From positions 309,151 through 373,150 of the forward strand of contig NMRA01000345.1 of NCBI GenBank assembly GCA_002633005.1: a DNA stretch of 64,000 nt. The letters are read 5' to 3'. Position 1 is the stretch's first letter; each line of letters opens with the position of its first letter. A program made the position numbers and the translations under genes. Origin of the DNA: Phoronis australis (lineage: Eukaryota > Phoronida > Phoronidae). The notes under the pieces were generated by a model. That model worked only from the letters and a program-made list of their open reading frames with translations. It did not search any database and was not told the DNA's origin. Below are positions 38,101 through 50,100 of this stretch, piece by piece.

Positions 38101-41100
38101 ACGCATTTTATTGGCACCGATCGCTTTACAACTTTCTAAATATTCATCGACTTTTAAGTGTTCCTGAGCACTCGTAATATTTCTTGACTTAGTTGCACTT
38201 GCTATTTCCAAACTGTTGCTATGCAATATTTTTGCTTAGATGTAAAGTATGGTCAATTCTCACTATGCATTGGCCAAGTGGAATTTGATTTTCAATGGAT
38301 ATTAAAATTTACGAAAACCATGGCTTCATAATGGTGTTGTACAACAATCACAAATCTCAATTTCTTAACATTTTACAAAAAATTTAATTAACCTTTGCAA
38401 AATGGAAAATAATGCTCTCTATATTTTTGTGGTTTAGTCATAAATGTCCTTGTCAAAAAGCTGGGTTGTTTCTGGTAGTTTGCAAAATTTGTAGTTATTG
38501 CACGATGTCACTGATCGACTTTTATGCTCAGGTGGTTTATGTCAGCTACTTGTCTTTTTAATATTTCCCATTCTTTTCTTTTGAGGAAGAACATTCATTT
38601 CATTTTCAGTGTAACGATGCCTTAACTGTAGTTTCATGTTTTCATTAATGGTTAGACCTGCGACCATTTAGGCATTCACTCCAAGGTGAAAGATATTGAA
38701 GGGCCATTTTCACTTTACAAACATACCATGGGGGGTCCAGGATTTATAATTAGGGAGGGCCAGGGCAGTTTTTAGCCATGATTTTGCCTGTCAGACATTT
38801 GCACCCCTGAACTGCCAAATGGAATCTGGGAGAGTTTTAGGGGGGTATGGCCCCCTTAGGCTCCCCTCTAAATCTGTCACTGCATACAGTTTGAAAGCTA
38901 TAGTCAGCCTTAGCGAACATTGTGTGATTTGAAACAGTGGACATAATGTAACAATCAAATAAACCATGTTCATAGTTTATTTGCATATACCGGTACTATT
39001 TAACAAGTTCTGGGGAGCATCCACTGTTAATTTAGTTGCACGATGTTTTGCACATTTATCTTCCACTTATTGATCATTTTGGGAAATCACATCAACAAAA
39101 TCGGTTAACTTGCAACTATACTGGTGAATGCCACCTTGTATACTACACTAACCAAATCCACAATGTGGTTGGGCCAGTGTTAGGTTCAAAGGTCTGAGTG
39201 ATTTGACTACAGTGGCTGAAGGTCTGAGTGATTTGACTACAGTGGCTGACTTTCAGGCGTTCACTTAGATCTGCAGTAACTGTTGTCAGAAGACCTCAGT
39301 TGCACATGAAAATGGTCATGGTTTGCTTGCATTCACGTATTTCAACATCCTTTTAATCTCAGGATAAGTGTTTAATTGCCCCAAAAACATTATTGCAATC
39401 AACATGCTTTTATTTTGTATAGGGGTCCAAAAAGACTTGATGGACTCTCATATGTTGACTCATGGCCATCACTACCAGGAACTGGGGCACATGGTCAGCT
39501 CTCTGGCTCTGGAGGTGAGTTTTGTTGGTACTGCATCCATTTTCACGTCAGTATGTGGTATCTATTCAGCCGCCATGAGTGAATTACAGGGAAAAGATCT
39601 TAATCACTTGTGAGACAGCTACCCCTATTGGCCAGCGCTGAGCAGCTTTAAAAGATGATAAAAACAACGTTTCATTTGCTGCAAAGTTTGGCATTTTGTT
39701 GTTTAGTCGTTGCAATTGTTTTCTTTTTATACTAGGATGCAGAAAAGCTCTAAATCTTTTTAGGAAGCTGAAGTAGTATATAAACAATTGTGAATCATTG
39801 TTATTGTCTAAATGTGTGTAGATTTGTTTGGAAAGCAGTTCACTTCAAATTCTGAAGTTACTTTTGCAGGCTCTCAATGGGTTCCTCATAGTAATAACCA
39901 GTGATGCAGAAGTGTTCTACGCCTCGAGCACTGTTGAACAGTACCTTGGATTTCATCAGGTACCGTACATTGAAAAGGGTGGGCAGTTTGGATCAGAAGT
40001 TATGCAGTTTGCCCCCTGGTGACAATTATCTAACTTTTTGAAGTTAAACATCCACCTTGTTCAAATCGGATGATTGTTGTGCATTAGATTCTGTAGCTCA
40101 AGTTCTTACGCGCTTGTATTTGTATACATGGGTGCATATTGCCGTCACCTTCATTTTTTTTTTTTTTAGTATTATCCTTTACAAACAATTACAAAAAACA
40201 AACAAACAAACAAATAAGTACACCATTCATTCACGCATGCACACCTCAGGAAGACCATTCTCATATCTCGTTTAAAGTAAATATCTTCTACATGAACTTA
40301 ACATGAACAATAAATTTTTCCCATTTTGCAGAGAAGCTGTCATGTACAAAGTTTTTATGTGCATTTAATTTTTCAGCATTATAGTAATCATAAGTTTTTG
40401 TAACGAACTTGAGAAAATTAGGTATATTTTTGTGACATCTCTCTTTGTAAATGTACTGTTTAGCTAGTAGAAGTAAAATGTTAAATAGAAAATCTTGCGT
40501 CTTGTAAAGTCCAAAAATAACAATATCGTAAGACAGACAGTTGGGAAGCTGAATGCCACACTTTTGAAGTAGCTTTTCGAATTCCTTCCAGAAATCTTTT
40601 ACAAAGCTACATTCCCAAAAAAGGTGTGACAGCGTCTCTGGAGCTTTATTACAAAAGGAACATAGATCAGAATCCCTAACACATATTTTGACTAAAAAGG
40701 TATTTGTTGCAATAATTCTATGTAGTATTCTAAATTGGAACCATCTAATATGGGGATCCTTTGTCACCGTCACCTTCATTCGTCTGTCAAACTAGAGTCC
40801 ATTGCTGTATCTTCAAAACCCCTTGAATGTTCTGGAATTAGCCAATATTTTTCTGTGATGGACTGGGATGAAACATGCCAATTTTCTGAACAGATTCGAC
40901 TACCGCTGTGCCACTTTCAGTGTTTTGCCTCGGTATCTCATGAGTTTTTTTGATGAGTACTGGCACTCACATTTTTGACTTCCAGCTTTATAGTACTGTT
41001 TGCATAATGTGCTGGACTGTGCGATGTTCACAGTGGGTGCATCATATGAACACTCCGTATTGCTCTTGTTGCTCTGTGTCCCTGGAACAAATTTAAAGTC

Positions 41101-44100
41101 AGCACTAACACACATTGACCTCTATTTTAAAGGTTGCAAAATAATGAGAATCCCTCGCAACTGTGCTGCGTGCCATGATCAAGGTATGCGCATGTCAATG
41201 ATATGCGCAGGTCATACCGTTAAATTAATTGACAAGTATATTGCTCTGACACTAAGTTTGTTTTTTTTTTTGTTTGTTCGCACGATACAGGTCGCAATTT
41301 TCGTTCGATCGTCACGAAATTTACACATAACACGTAGTTCCGGAAGTACTGGAAGCCTATTGTTTTTTGTCAAAATCGGATCCAAGATGGCGGCTGTGGC
41401 GGCCATTTTGTTTCCATTTAAAGGTTCAAATGCCTCTGGAGGCTACAATTTTTTACGTAACAGGCTAAGATTCGGCACAGTAAATGGACCGGAAGTTTGC
41501 TACAACTATTCCGGAAATTGTTTACTTCCGGTTAAAGATGGCAGAAATATCGGCGATCGCGCATGCATACCTCGATTTTGGCCTAAAAACGTTTTCTCCT
41601 CTAGAGGGCGCATTATGAGACCAATTCCTTTGAATTTTTACAGGTATTAGTTTCTTACGGCATGCTATTATTCACAGCCAAAAAACCGGAAGTTGCTTTC
41701 AAGATGGCGGATCCGGCGCATGTTGACCCATTTTCAGTCGTCTGGAGTGCAATTTTAAACGGGAAGAGAAAAAGACGTTAATTTTTGCATGTAGATTCTT
41801 TGCAGTATATTCTTTCAAATGGCCTGTAACTATTTTTTTCTCAGACTTACCGTTTTCGAGATATTTGACTTTTTGCGATAACGCTGCTCCTTTGTTGAGC
41901 GCTCTTGCTGCATTCAGGTTGGTTTAGCTTCTATTGAACTAGACTGCAGCCTATTTCTTAACGATTTATGACATCTAAATTCGTCATATGAATGTTATGA
42001 TGTTGTTCATCATGGCCACCACCATCATCATATTCGTCATCTTCGTCATCATCTCCGACGTCGTCTTTTCTTCAGTTAATTTCGCCAAGTGTCGCTCAAG
42101 ACTGTAGCCTATTTCTTAGTGATTTCTGACCTCTACGTTCGTTATATGAATGATATCAAAACTAGGGTTGTCCATCATCGCCACCATCGTTGTCATAGCT
42201 GTCATCTTTGTCATCATCCCTGTTGTCGTCTTTTCTCGTCCCCTCGAACGTGTTTTTTTTTTGGTTAATTTCGCCAAGTTTCGCTCCTCAGAGCGCTTTC
42301 ATTTTTTTGTTTTTTGGGGCAGGTACCACCTTTGAAGGGGTAGGATCAAGGTTAAACGTAATTTTATTATGATTTGGGAAGTCACACACACAATTAACAA
42401 ACCTCCAACCGACGCGACAACTCACCTACTACGCGTTCTATAAGTAGACAACCGTAGTATCGCACCATATGACATCATGAACACACAATAACTTCGGTTA
42501 GTCGATGTGTGTCTTCAAAAGCTCTGGCAACAGTCGCTGCAATCTGAATGTTTCCATTTTTAAGTTAGCTAAGTACCTGCATTAGCTTCAGAGTGGCACG
42601 CGTTCGTCAACATGACTTGTATGGGATTGTCATCAGCTTCGTTTGGTCTGTTGACGTTAGCTTGTCTGATGTACTAAATGGGATGTGCATTGCATTCCAT
42701 TACAACACAAGTTTATGAAGCACAGATAAGTTCGAGTCTATGCCTTCAAGCCTCTATCACCTTTGTTAAGCTTTTATGTGTCAGATTTCAGGTCATATTA
42801 GTTGTTTGAGTGGTTAGGTTAAGGCTTTAATTTTGTTCTAATGCTCCCCAGCTAGTCAGTCTTTTAAAAGTTGACGTGTAAATAATTGGTTCAAAATAAT
42901 AACTGTTTAGAAATCCTGTTGTGTAGACAAGATCTAAGATACTGGGATATTAAAAGTGTGGATGACTGTTATGTACCTGACTGTGTGATTGTCTTTGAAG
43001 GATACATCTTAACATATTTTACACATGTGTTATAGCTGCTGTATGTCGTCTATTGTTGGGTTTCGCCTACGCTCCATTTAACCCAGTGTGTGCTGGTTAG
43101 GATAATCACAAGCCGATTAATGACACAGGACAACTGAGTAATTTGCTGCAAATTGAAATTGATTCCACTATCAGACTACTGTCTGTGATCAGCCACCTCG
43201 GGCTGGATTTGCTTCCTCATCTTTATAAGATTATAGGAAATTTGAGATTGAGTTTTACTTTTTGCAGCCTATGCATTTGATGAATAAAGACCAAGTCAAA
43301 TGCTGAATTTAAAGATCCATGTTTATCTTAACTGCAAATGGATATATGAAAATTTTGATGCTACTCGGAAATTTTGCCATAATCCAGGCATCGCATATTT
43401 GTACATCCTTCGCTTGTGCGTGGGAAAATTCTCAAATATTCTGTGCACGGAGTTGGATGGGTGGTGCCTACCCCCCAAATTCGGGCAAAAAATTTGGGCA
43501 AAGCCGGAGAACAGAATAATTCAGACAACGGAAAAACCAGTGGAAAAACATTGAAAGGACAGATAAGAAGGCGGTGAAACCATTGGTATCGGGAGGGGAA
43601 AATTGATGGCGAGCAAAGGGAGGGATTCTCGTACGCCTTCATTCATTCAAAGCTGTTTCATGCCAATCTCCCCCTCTCCCCCCNAATTTCAAGTGTGGTA
43701 GTTAATTGGCATGTGTATCGGTGATTGTGATGCTGGACGAAAGCTGAACAGTAGAACTGATAGATGTCAGCGTTTGAAAACCACTCTCTGCAGTTGAAAC
43801 TAAACTAAAGATTTGTGTAGTGTTCAGGCATTTTGTTCAATCATAATCCTGTCGACTTGATCTTTCAGGCTTAAGTTAATGATATGGAAATTCTTTCCCT
43901 TTTTTATCATATCATTTAGCAAGACGTATTTGTCAAGTATTTCATCCTATTTAACTGGCTAAGAAACGGAAATTGAAATGAGCCGTTCACTCTCAAAAAA
44001 ATTCCTTACCATAATTTCCGATACCAATTCAAGTAACAGTCAATGCGTACATGCACCATTCTCGAAGTTGCAATTTTACGGTTGGTGAACCCCAGTAAAC

Positions 44101-47100
44101 TCTGAAACGTTTTCTTGAGTCGCTGATGGTTTCAGTGTTCTCGTTGGTAATGGAAGTAGAACCCTGTCGTAGTAAAGGCGTATTATGCAACCAATGTCAT
44201 GAGAATACAAGGCCAAATTCTATCGACTATGTAGCGAATTGCGGCTGTACTGACTTCATGGCAGTGTACAGCTCAGTGGCATGCAGTCTTACCATGCAAA
44301 GTTTTGATTATTTATACCTGAGTAGTTCCCCCTGTAAGAAAAGTGACAATGTTTGTAGAGCTGTTGAAGAATAATTGAAGAACTAGGTTTGGATAATTTC
44401 ATTCCAGTCAGACATCATCCACCAGAGTGTGCTGGAGTTGATTCATTCCGAGGACCGTGAGCTGTTCAGTCAACAACTAGACTGGAAACATAACTTACCT
44501 GAAGACAAAAAAGATGAGGATCTGGAAGATATTTTTGCTTCCGGTACGTCTGCTCACTCGAGTTTAATCTGTCTTTGTCAAGTTTAAGGTATGGTACAAG
44601 ACAATAGATAACAGACAAAATATCGTTTCCCGGTCATAGCTAGTTTTGTTAACAGCAAAGATGACTGGTAATGATTTTTATGGCAGCAAAATTAGAATTA
44701 CAGAATGGCTTAGCCATCTTACTAACTTCCCTGTTGATTTTCGTCATTCGCAGTCAAGCGGGAAGGTTACTCTAGCGATGTTTTCAAAAAAAATATTTCC
44801 CCTTTTTACTTGTTTAGTGTAACGTAACTTTAATTTATTATGACGTTGAATTTATTTTAAGCTCAAAGGAACCAAACTGTATTTATAGTCGTTTTGCTCA
44901 CGCTTATTTCTCTTTTCATTTATCCTCTATTAATAAAGTATATTGTTATTATTATTGTTATCATTATAATTATAATTGTTATTTTGCTATAATTTACTAA
45001 ATCATGAAATTACTGAATATTGAGAAGCGTATTTGTATAAATTCTTTAAAATTATGAAACATTCTCCTACATCTGTCTCACTTTTGGCCGAACGGTTACA
45101 CTTTTTGAAGGTTTGTCCTGTGTCCTGCCATATTGTTAAAATATCCAGCACTTAGACGCACACGGGAAAATTTTGTTATTATTACATATTTTTGTGCTTT
45201 TCTACACTAATTAGCCCTATTTCCCCATTCCATTTCTCAGGCCCGACAAAAAGAAGAAAAATGACGTCTTGGTGTTGTGACAGACATTTGCACCTTGCAG
45301 TTTGACCTAGATCCATATGTCCTGCCTTTTGACTTTCGAATTTTGACAACTTTGCATACTAGATATTATTTTGAAAGATAATGGTTTGGTACCCAGTAAT
45401 ATCGGAATTTCACTTATTTTGTGAAACTGCTAACCAAAAGTGAAATTATATTCATTAGTTCTGCTTTGTGTTTAAAAGGTAGTATCATTGTCATAGCAAC
45501 AACAGTTGGTCTAAGTGAAGCATGACCACAGATTGGGCACTACTAATAAGTAGCTGGAGGATTGCCATACCTTGTGTATTGATCTAAAACCATGATATTG
45601 TTTGATTTACCTGGCAGGTGTGTATGACATCATGCATTCAACTGTCACCTCTAAGCTCGTGACCTGAGGTCACTAAGTGCTTTTGTGAAAAAATCATTGC
45701 TCGCGGCTGTTCCATTTCAGTGACTCGAGTTATCAAAGCAGCCTATTGTGAAAATTGAACAGAGATAAATAATGCAGCCCGTGCCCGGGTCGGATGGGAA
45801 ATTCTTAAGTTTCCTTTACGTGATCAACACGCGACTTTAATGCTGCGTCTGTTGTTTACACGCAATTTACTTCTCCACCAATGAGCTTTAACAAAAGGGT
45901 AACAAAAACACCTGTGTGGTAAGATTGAACGGTCGGACCAGAGCCAGGTTGTTCTGGAGCAGGGCTTATTGGTTTACATGAATATTTGATGCCTCCTTCG
46001 CTTTCCCATGAAGCTCGTGTTTAGATTACGCAGCCTCTTCCTGCTGACAGGTCCCAGCTGAGATCATAAATAAACACAGAGAATGATTTGTTTTTTCGCG
46101 TCTCTAGCTCTTGTCTGGTTCTTTTTCAGGTAAGATGAACTTGTTCCAGAAAACCATCACGGCTCGCTTCAGATGTTTATTGGATAACACGTCAGGTTTT
46201 ATTGTAAGTTCAGTCAGCGTCGTGGTTACCGTACACGACTGTTTAGACACTAGTTTAGTATAGCATGGCAATTATCCACTTAATTGCGCACAAAAATAAT
46301 TGCTGAAATTGTCATTTTTTATTTCCTGTTGGAAACTAAATAAACTTCACCAACTGTTGTTTTGTGAAATCCACACAGTACAAACCATGCTAGTAATTGA
46401 CTATTTTTCTGAAGAAATTTGACAAATAAAATGTCAGTAGTCGGCCATATCGTGTGCTAAATAAGTGAGGTATTACCGTAGTTTAGGCTTGGTTGCAGTT
46501 ACATTGTTTTCTATTTTGCAATAGTTTAAATTTTCTGGTGTTACCTAATAGGTGTTTTTTATTCCGATTAAGCGCATTTGTCTTGTGGGTTTTTGCAACT
46601 TTAAAATCAGTAAAATTTCACTTCTTGCCCATATTCTATCCTACTAAGTGAGTCATCAAAAAAGTTTGTGAATGTTTGATTGCCTTTTGAAAATTTGTCA
46701 CTTGCTTTTTTTCTTTTACAAGTTATCGAATAATTTCAAGCTCTCGGCTGTGCAGCTTGAATTGTGTACCTGGTTAACAATACCAATCTGTGTTCCTGCA
46801 GACTTTGGAGATTGCCGGACACCTCAAGCTTATCAACGCTCTCAGTCTGAAGTCAAAGAAGCCTACCGTGGCCTTGTTTGCTCTCTGTACCCCCTTTGGA
46901 CCCCTCCCTAACGGTGATATTGAAGGTCCCAGTCAGACGTTCAAAAGTAAACACAAGATGGACATGAGCCCATTGTCTATGGACCAAAGGTATGATCATT
47001 AAATTCACATGTTTTTTTTGTATTTGCAATAATTCGCCTATTTACTGCATAACCTGGCGAATAAGTGAAATTTATTTTGTTAAAATTTCCCAACAAAAAT

Positions 47101-50100
47101 ACAGATAACGTAATCTATTATTTAAGTTTGTTTTTACTGTTTAGATATTAGTGGACTAGTTTCCGTCATTTTAATAGGCAAAGTAATCAACCTTTGAAAA
47201 TGAAAAACAATAATTTTGCTTTTGTTTTTTGTCTAGAATAAGTGTAGAGTTACTGATCACTGAGAGGAGAAAATTTCCATTGAGGAGTGAAAACTTTGTA
47301 GAGAGTGACTTGTCATTCCTCACCAGCTTATGGTGGAAGAGTTGAATTTGTTTTCTTTTGTTTTCTAAGGTTGTATAGGACCCTATCAACAAATCTACAC
47401 CTTTAGCCAAATTACTGCAAAACTGTAGATTTCACCTTGATAAAAGAATATATCTTGTGAAAGTATAAAGCCCGTAGAATTTGGGTCGTGTAACCATTTT
47501 ATAAGTAAAATTAATCAAAAAATACTTTCAAAAGTTTGCATTTTTGTTTTTACAGTATTCTCTTGTTTCAGGGCCCAGTTGCTGTTCGGTTACTCAGATA
47601 ATGATCTGTCCAGGATAAGCGGGTATCAATTGATCCATCCAGGCGATGTGGACTACTACTCGAGTGCTCATAAGGAGTGTATGTATACGTGCTCTTTTTC
47701 CTTCCAACTAATTCCCAGTAACTTATAAAATAAAAAAATAATTGCAGGTGATCAGGTACACGTTGTATCAGATCAGGTACACGTTGTATCAGATCAGGTA
47801 CACGTTGTATCAGATGTGCGCAGGCCGTGCATGTGAGCCCGCTGCACTGATCACCTGGAAAAAATCTGTGCTTTGGGAGCTGAGGAGCCAAAGACGTGAC
47901 TCAAGGCTCCAGCAGTGTGCCCCAGTGGGACTCGAACCCACGACCTTGAGCAAAGGAAGGAGACACTTATCTTTCTAGGTCACACTGCCTCCTCCCTGGT
48001 AACATACATAAATGATGAGATTTTTATAAGCCTGTGTTTACTTATAAGTTCATTTAGTCCCATTTTGCTGGCTTTTACTCTCATAGAATCGGTCTCGTAA
48101 TATTCCTTACCATCAAGAAATCAGTTTCTGTTACTAAAAGTGCAGTGGCTTTAGACTTAAGTGCAGTGCTGGTGTTCTTATGTGCAGTGATGGGGTGAAA
48201 TAAAATATTTATTTTCAAACAAGTCCCCATGTATTTTTTATGTAAAAGCAATAAATGAAGCGTTAAATGCAATCTATTTGTTGTTCCATTTATGTTGCCA
48301 TTTTTGTGATGTCGAAACCACACGATACTAAATTCACGGTGGTCAAATAATACAAAGTAGTAAGACCAGTCAAGCCAAGCTGTTCAATCGTATTCAAGCT
48401 TGGCCAATATTATTCAAATTCTTTCTCTTCCTGTAACCAAGGTTCCACACTATGCTTTTGTAGCTAAGCAATCGAGGCAGATGTCTTTATTTTAGGGTGC
48501 ATGAGTACTGCGCGAGCTATGTTGTCATGGACAAACAGGCGTTTTGGATATGTTTATTTTGGCCACCATGCAGTCATTAAGAATACAAATTTTGCCTTGC
48601 TCCGCAGACGTGTTTACTAAGCAATGGTTGGAAAGGGAGCAAGGAAATTCAAGCTTGGTGAGAAAGCTTATAGTTAAATTTTGTTTCAAAACATCTCGTT
48701 TTGTTCAAATCTAGTGGTGAAGAGCAAGGTGGTACATTGATAAGAGATTATTGTATGTGAACTGTCGGTCGTTTTTTCTTGCAGTGATTAAGACGGGCAC
48801 CAGTGGCTTGATAGCCTATCGGCTTCAGGCGAAGGACCTGAGTTGGATGTGGCTACAGACAAGCACTAAGATAGTTTACAAGAATAGCAAGCCAGACTTC
48901 GTCACCTGCACTCACAGACAACTGTCGTAAGCACTGAACACACCACATGCTGTTACTTCTACTAACAGATTTGCAGTTTTCAAAAACCGGTTGATGTAAT
49001 CTCTTCTTTTGAAGATTCGACAAAGTTGATGCAGAGATGGGAGTCTTGTTTTAGAATGAATTTCAGTAAAAAGTATTGAAGTACACAATTTTGTTTACGG
49101 TTATGTAGAACCCTCCTGCTTATTTTGGCAAATAAATACCAAATTATAGGATTTTTAAATTCTTTTAAAGAATATATTTTCTGAGAGCAGAAACCCCATA
49201 AAATTTTGATTATCCATGAATTTAGTCAAGTGACCGTAATAAAATGAAACAAAAAAATGTATATTCTGTTCAAAACTATGTTAGCAACAACATGGCCAAA
49301 TTCATCTGATATAAACGGTTCAAGATAAAATTGCCAAAATGCTGTTACAGTTTTCTGACCGATTTTGCTTTCGTTTTATACAACTTTTATTTTTTTCTCA
49401 GAAAAGCCGTATTCTTTGGTAAAAGTCAGTGGAACATTTTAGAAAACAATTCCTACAACATCTTGGAGTTAACAGTGCGAATTATTGGTTGAGACTGGAT
49501 TGATAATCAGTTTATACACCGAATAATTGGTCTCTCAGCCCGGGGTGTCACTCATATTGACAAGTTGCCCAAAGTGTTCGAAATCCAAAGTTTTGAAGTT
49601 TTTCATTGGTAAAATTTCTAGTTTCACCTTTTGCACACATTTCTAGAGGAATTGGTGCATTTTAACCCCCCCTCCCAGAGACCTAGAAAAGTGGAATGCT
49701 ACAGCATCAAAAGCCAATATAATAATAAGCTCAAATCCCTCATGTGCTCATGGCTGACCTATTGAGGTGATGATGCTTGGTGCAGGTGTTCTCATCTAGT
49801 CATACACTGTGGTAAACAGCTCAGGCCTTTGCATTCACAAAAGCTGTGAGTCCAAAATTTTGAAATAATAATAATAACAACCTCCATTATGTTTTTTGGC
49901 AAAAAATAACACGGTTGGGTCTTCTGAACTATTAACTGAACTGAATTACGAGAAGTTTTAATGGTATCCAAAAGACTTTAGATTGCTGACTGCATGCTGA
50001 TTACGTTTCTACCTCTGCGTCATTAGTTTAGGGATCAGTACATACAAGAGATAGGTGCAATAACCAGTGCAAACGTGTCTAGATTTCAGAAGACTTTGGG

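Larger units (their letters stand above)
25221..39422 (+). other. AHR intron 2 (14.2 kb)
   Basis: No coding exon recognised. It contains a 21-bp perfect inverted repeat (26859–26921), a GT microsatellite (27806–27840), a dispersed repeat copy (28485–28690), a foldback element (30341–30685), decayed copies of a 'cccttgatggat' family near 34255–34590 and 35500–35800, a 30-bp tandem duplication (39191–39250), and a repeat-free homeodomain-motif-rich block at 37640–38010 that may be regulatory. Confidence 0.85.
39960..44407 (+). other. AHR intron 4 (4.4 kb)
   Basis: Holds a LINE fragment with target-site duplications (40142–40780), a decayed dispersed repeat (about 40795–40960), a block dense in ETS- and YY1-like motifs (41340–41711), a diverged 150–190-bp duplication (41942–42292), an ambiguous base (N at 43684), and a copy of a repeat also seen at 57.56 kb (43981–44168). 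The 216-codon plus-strand frame at 41000–41650 lies across the motif block and shows no protein family features. Confidence 0.8.
47679..48784 (+). other. AHR intron 8 (1.1 kb)
   Basis: Contains the antisense tRNA-derived SINE at about 47745–48000, including its three-copy 21-bp tail. The remainder is AT-rich with no coding sequence seen. Confidence 0.85.

Noticed and set aside
41000-41650. 216-codon plus-strand ORF in AHR intron 4
   Set aside because: It crosses the ETS/YY1 motif block, has no domain or family features and no splice context; the length is explained by chance in locally GC-richer DNA.
47900-47985. tRNA gene
   Set aside because: The B box is perfect, but the A box is degenerate, there is no paired acceptor stem or clear anticodon arm, and the sequence continues into a SINE body.
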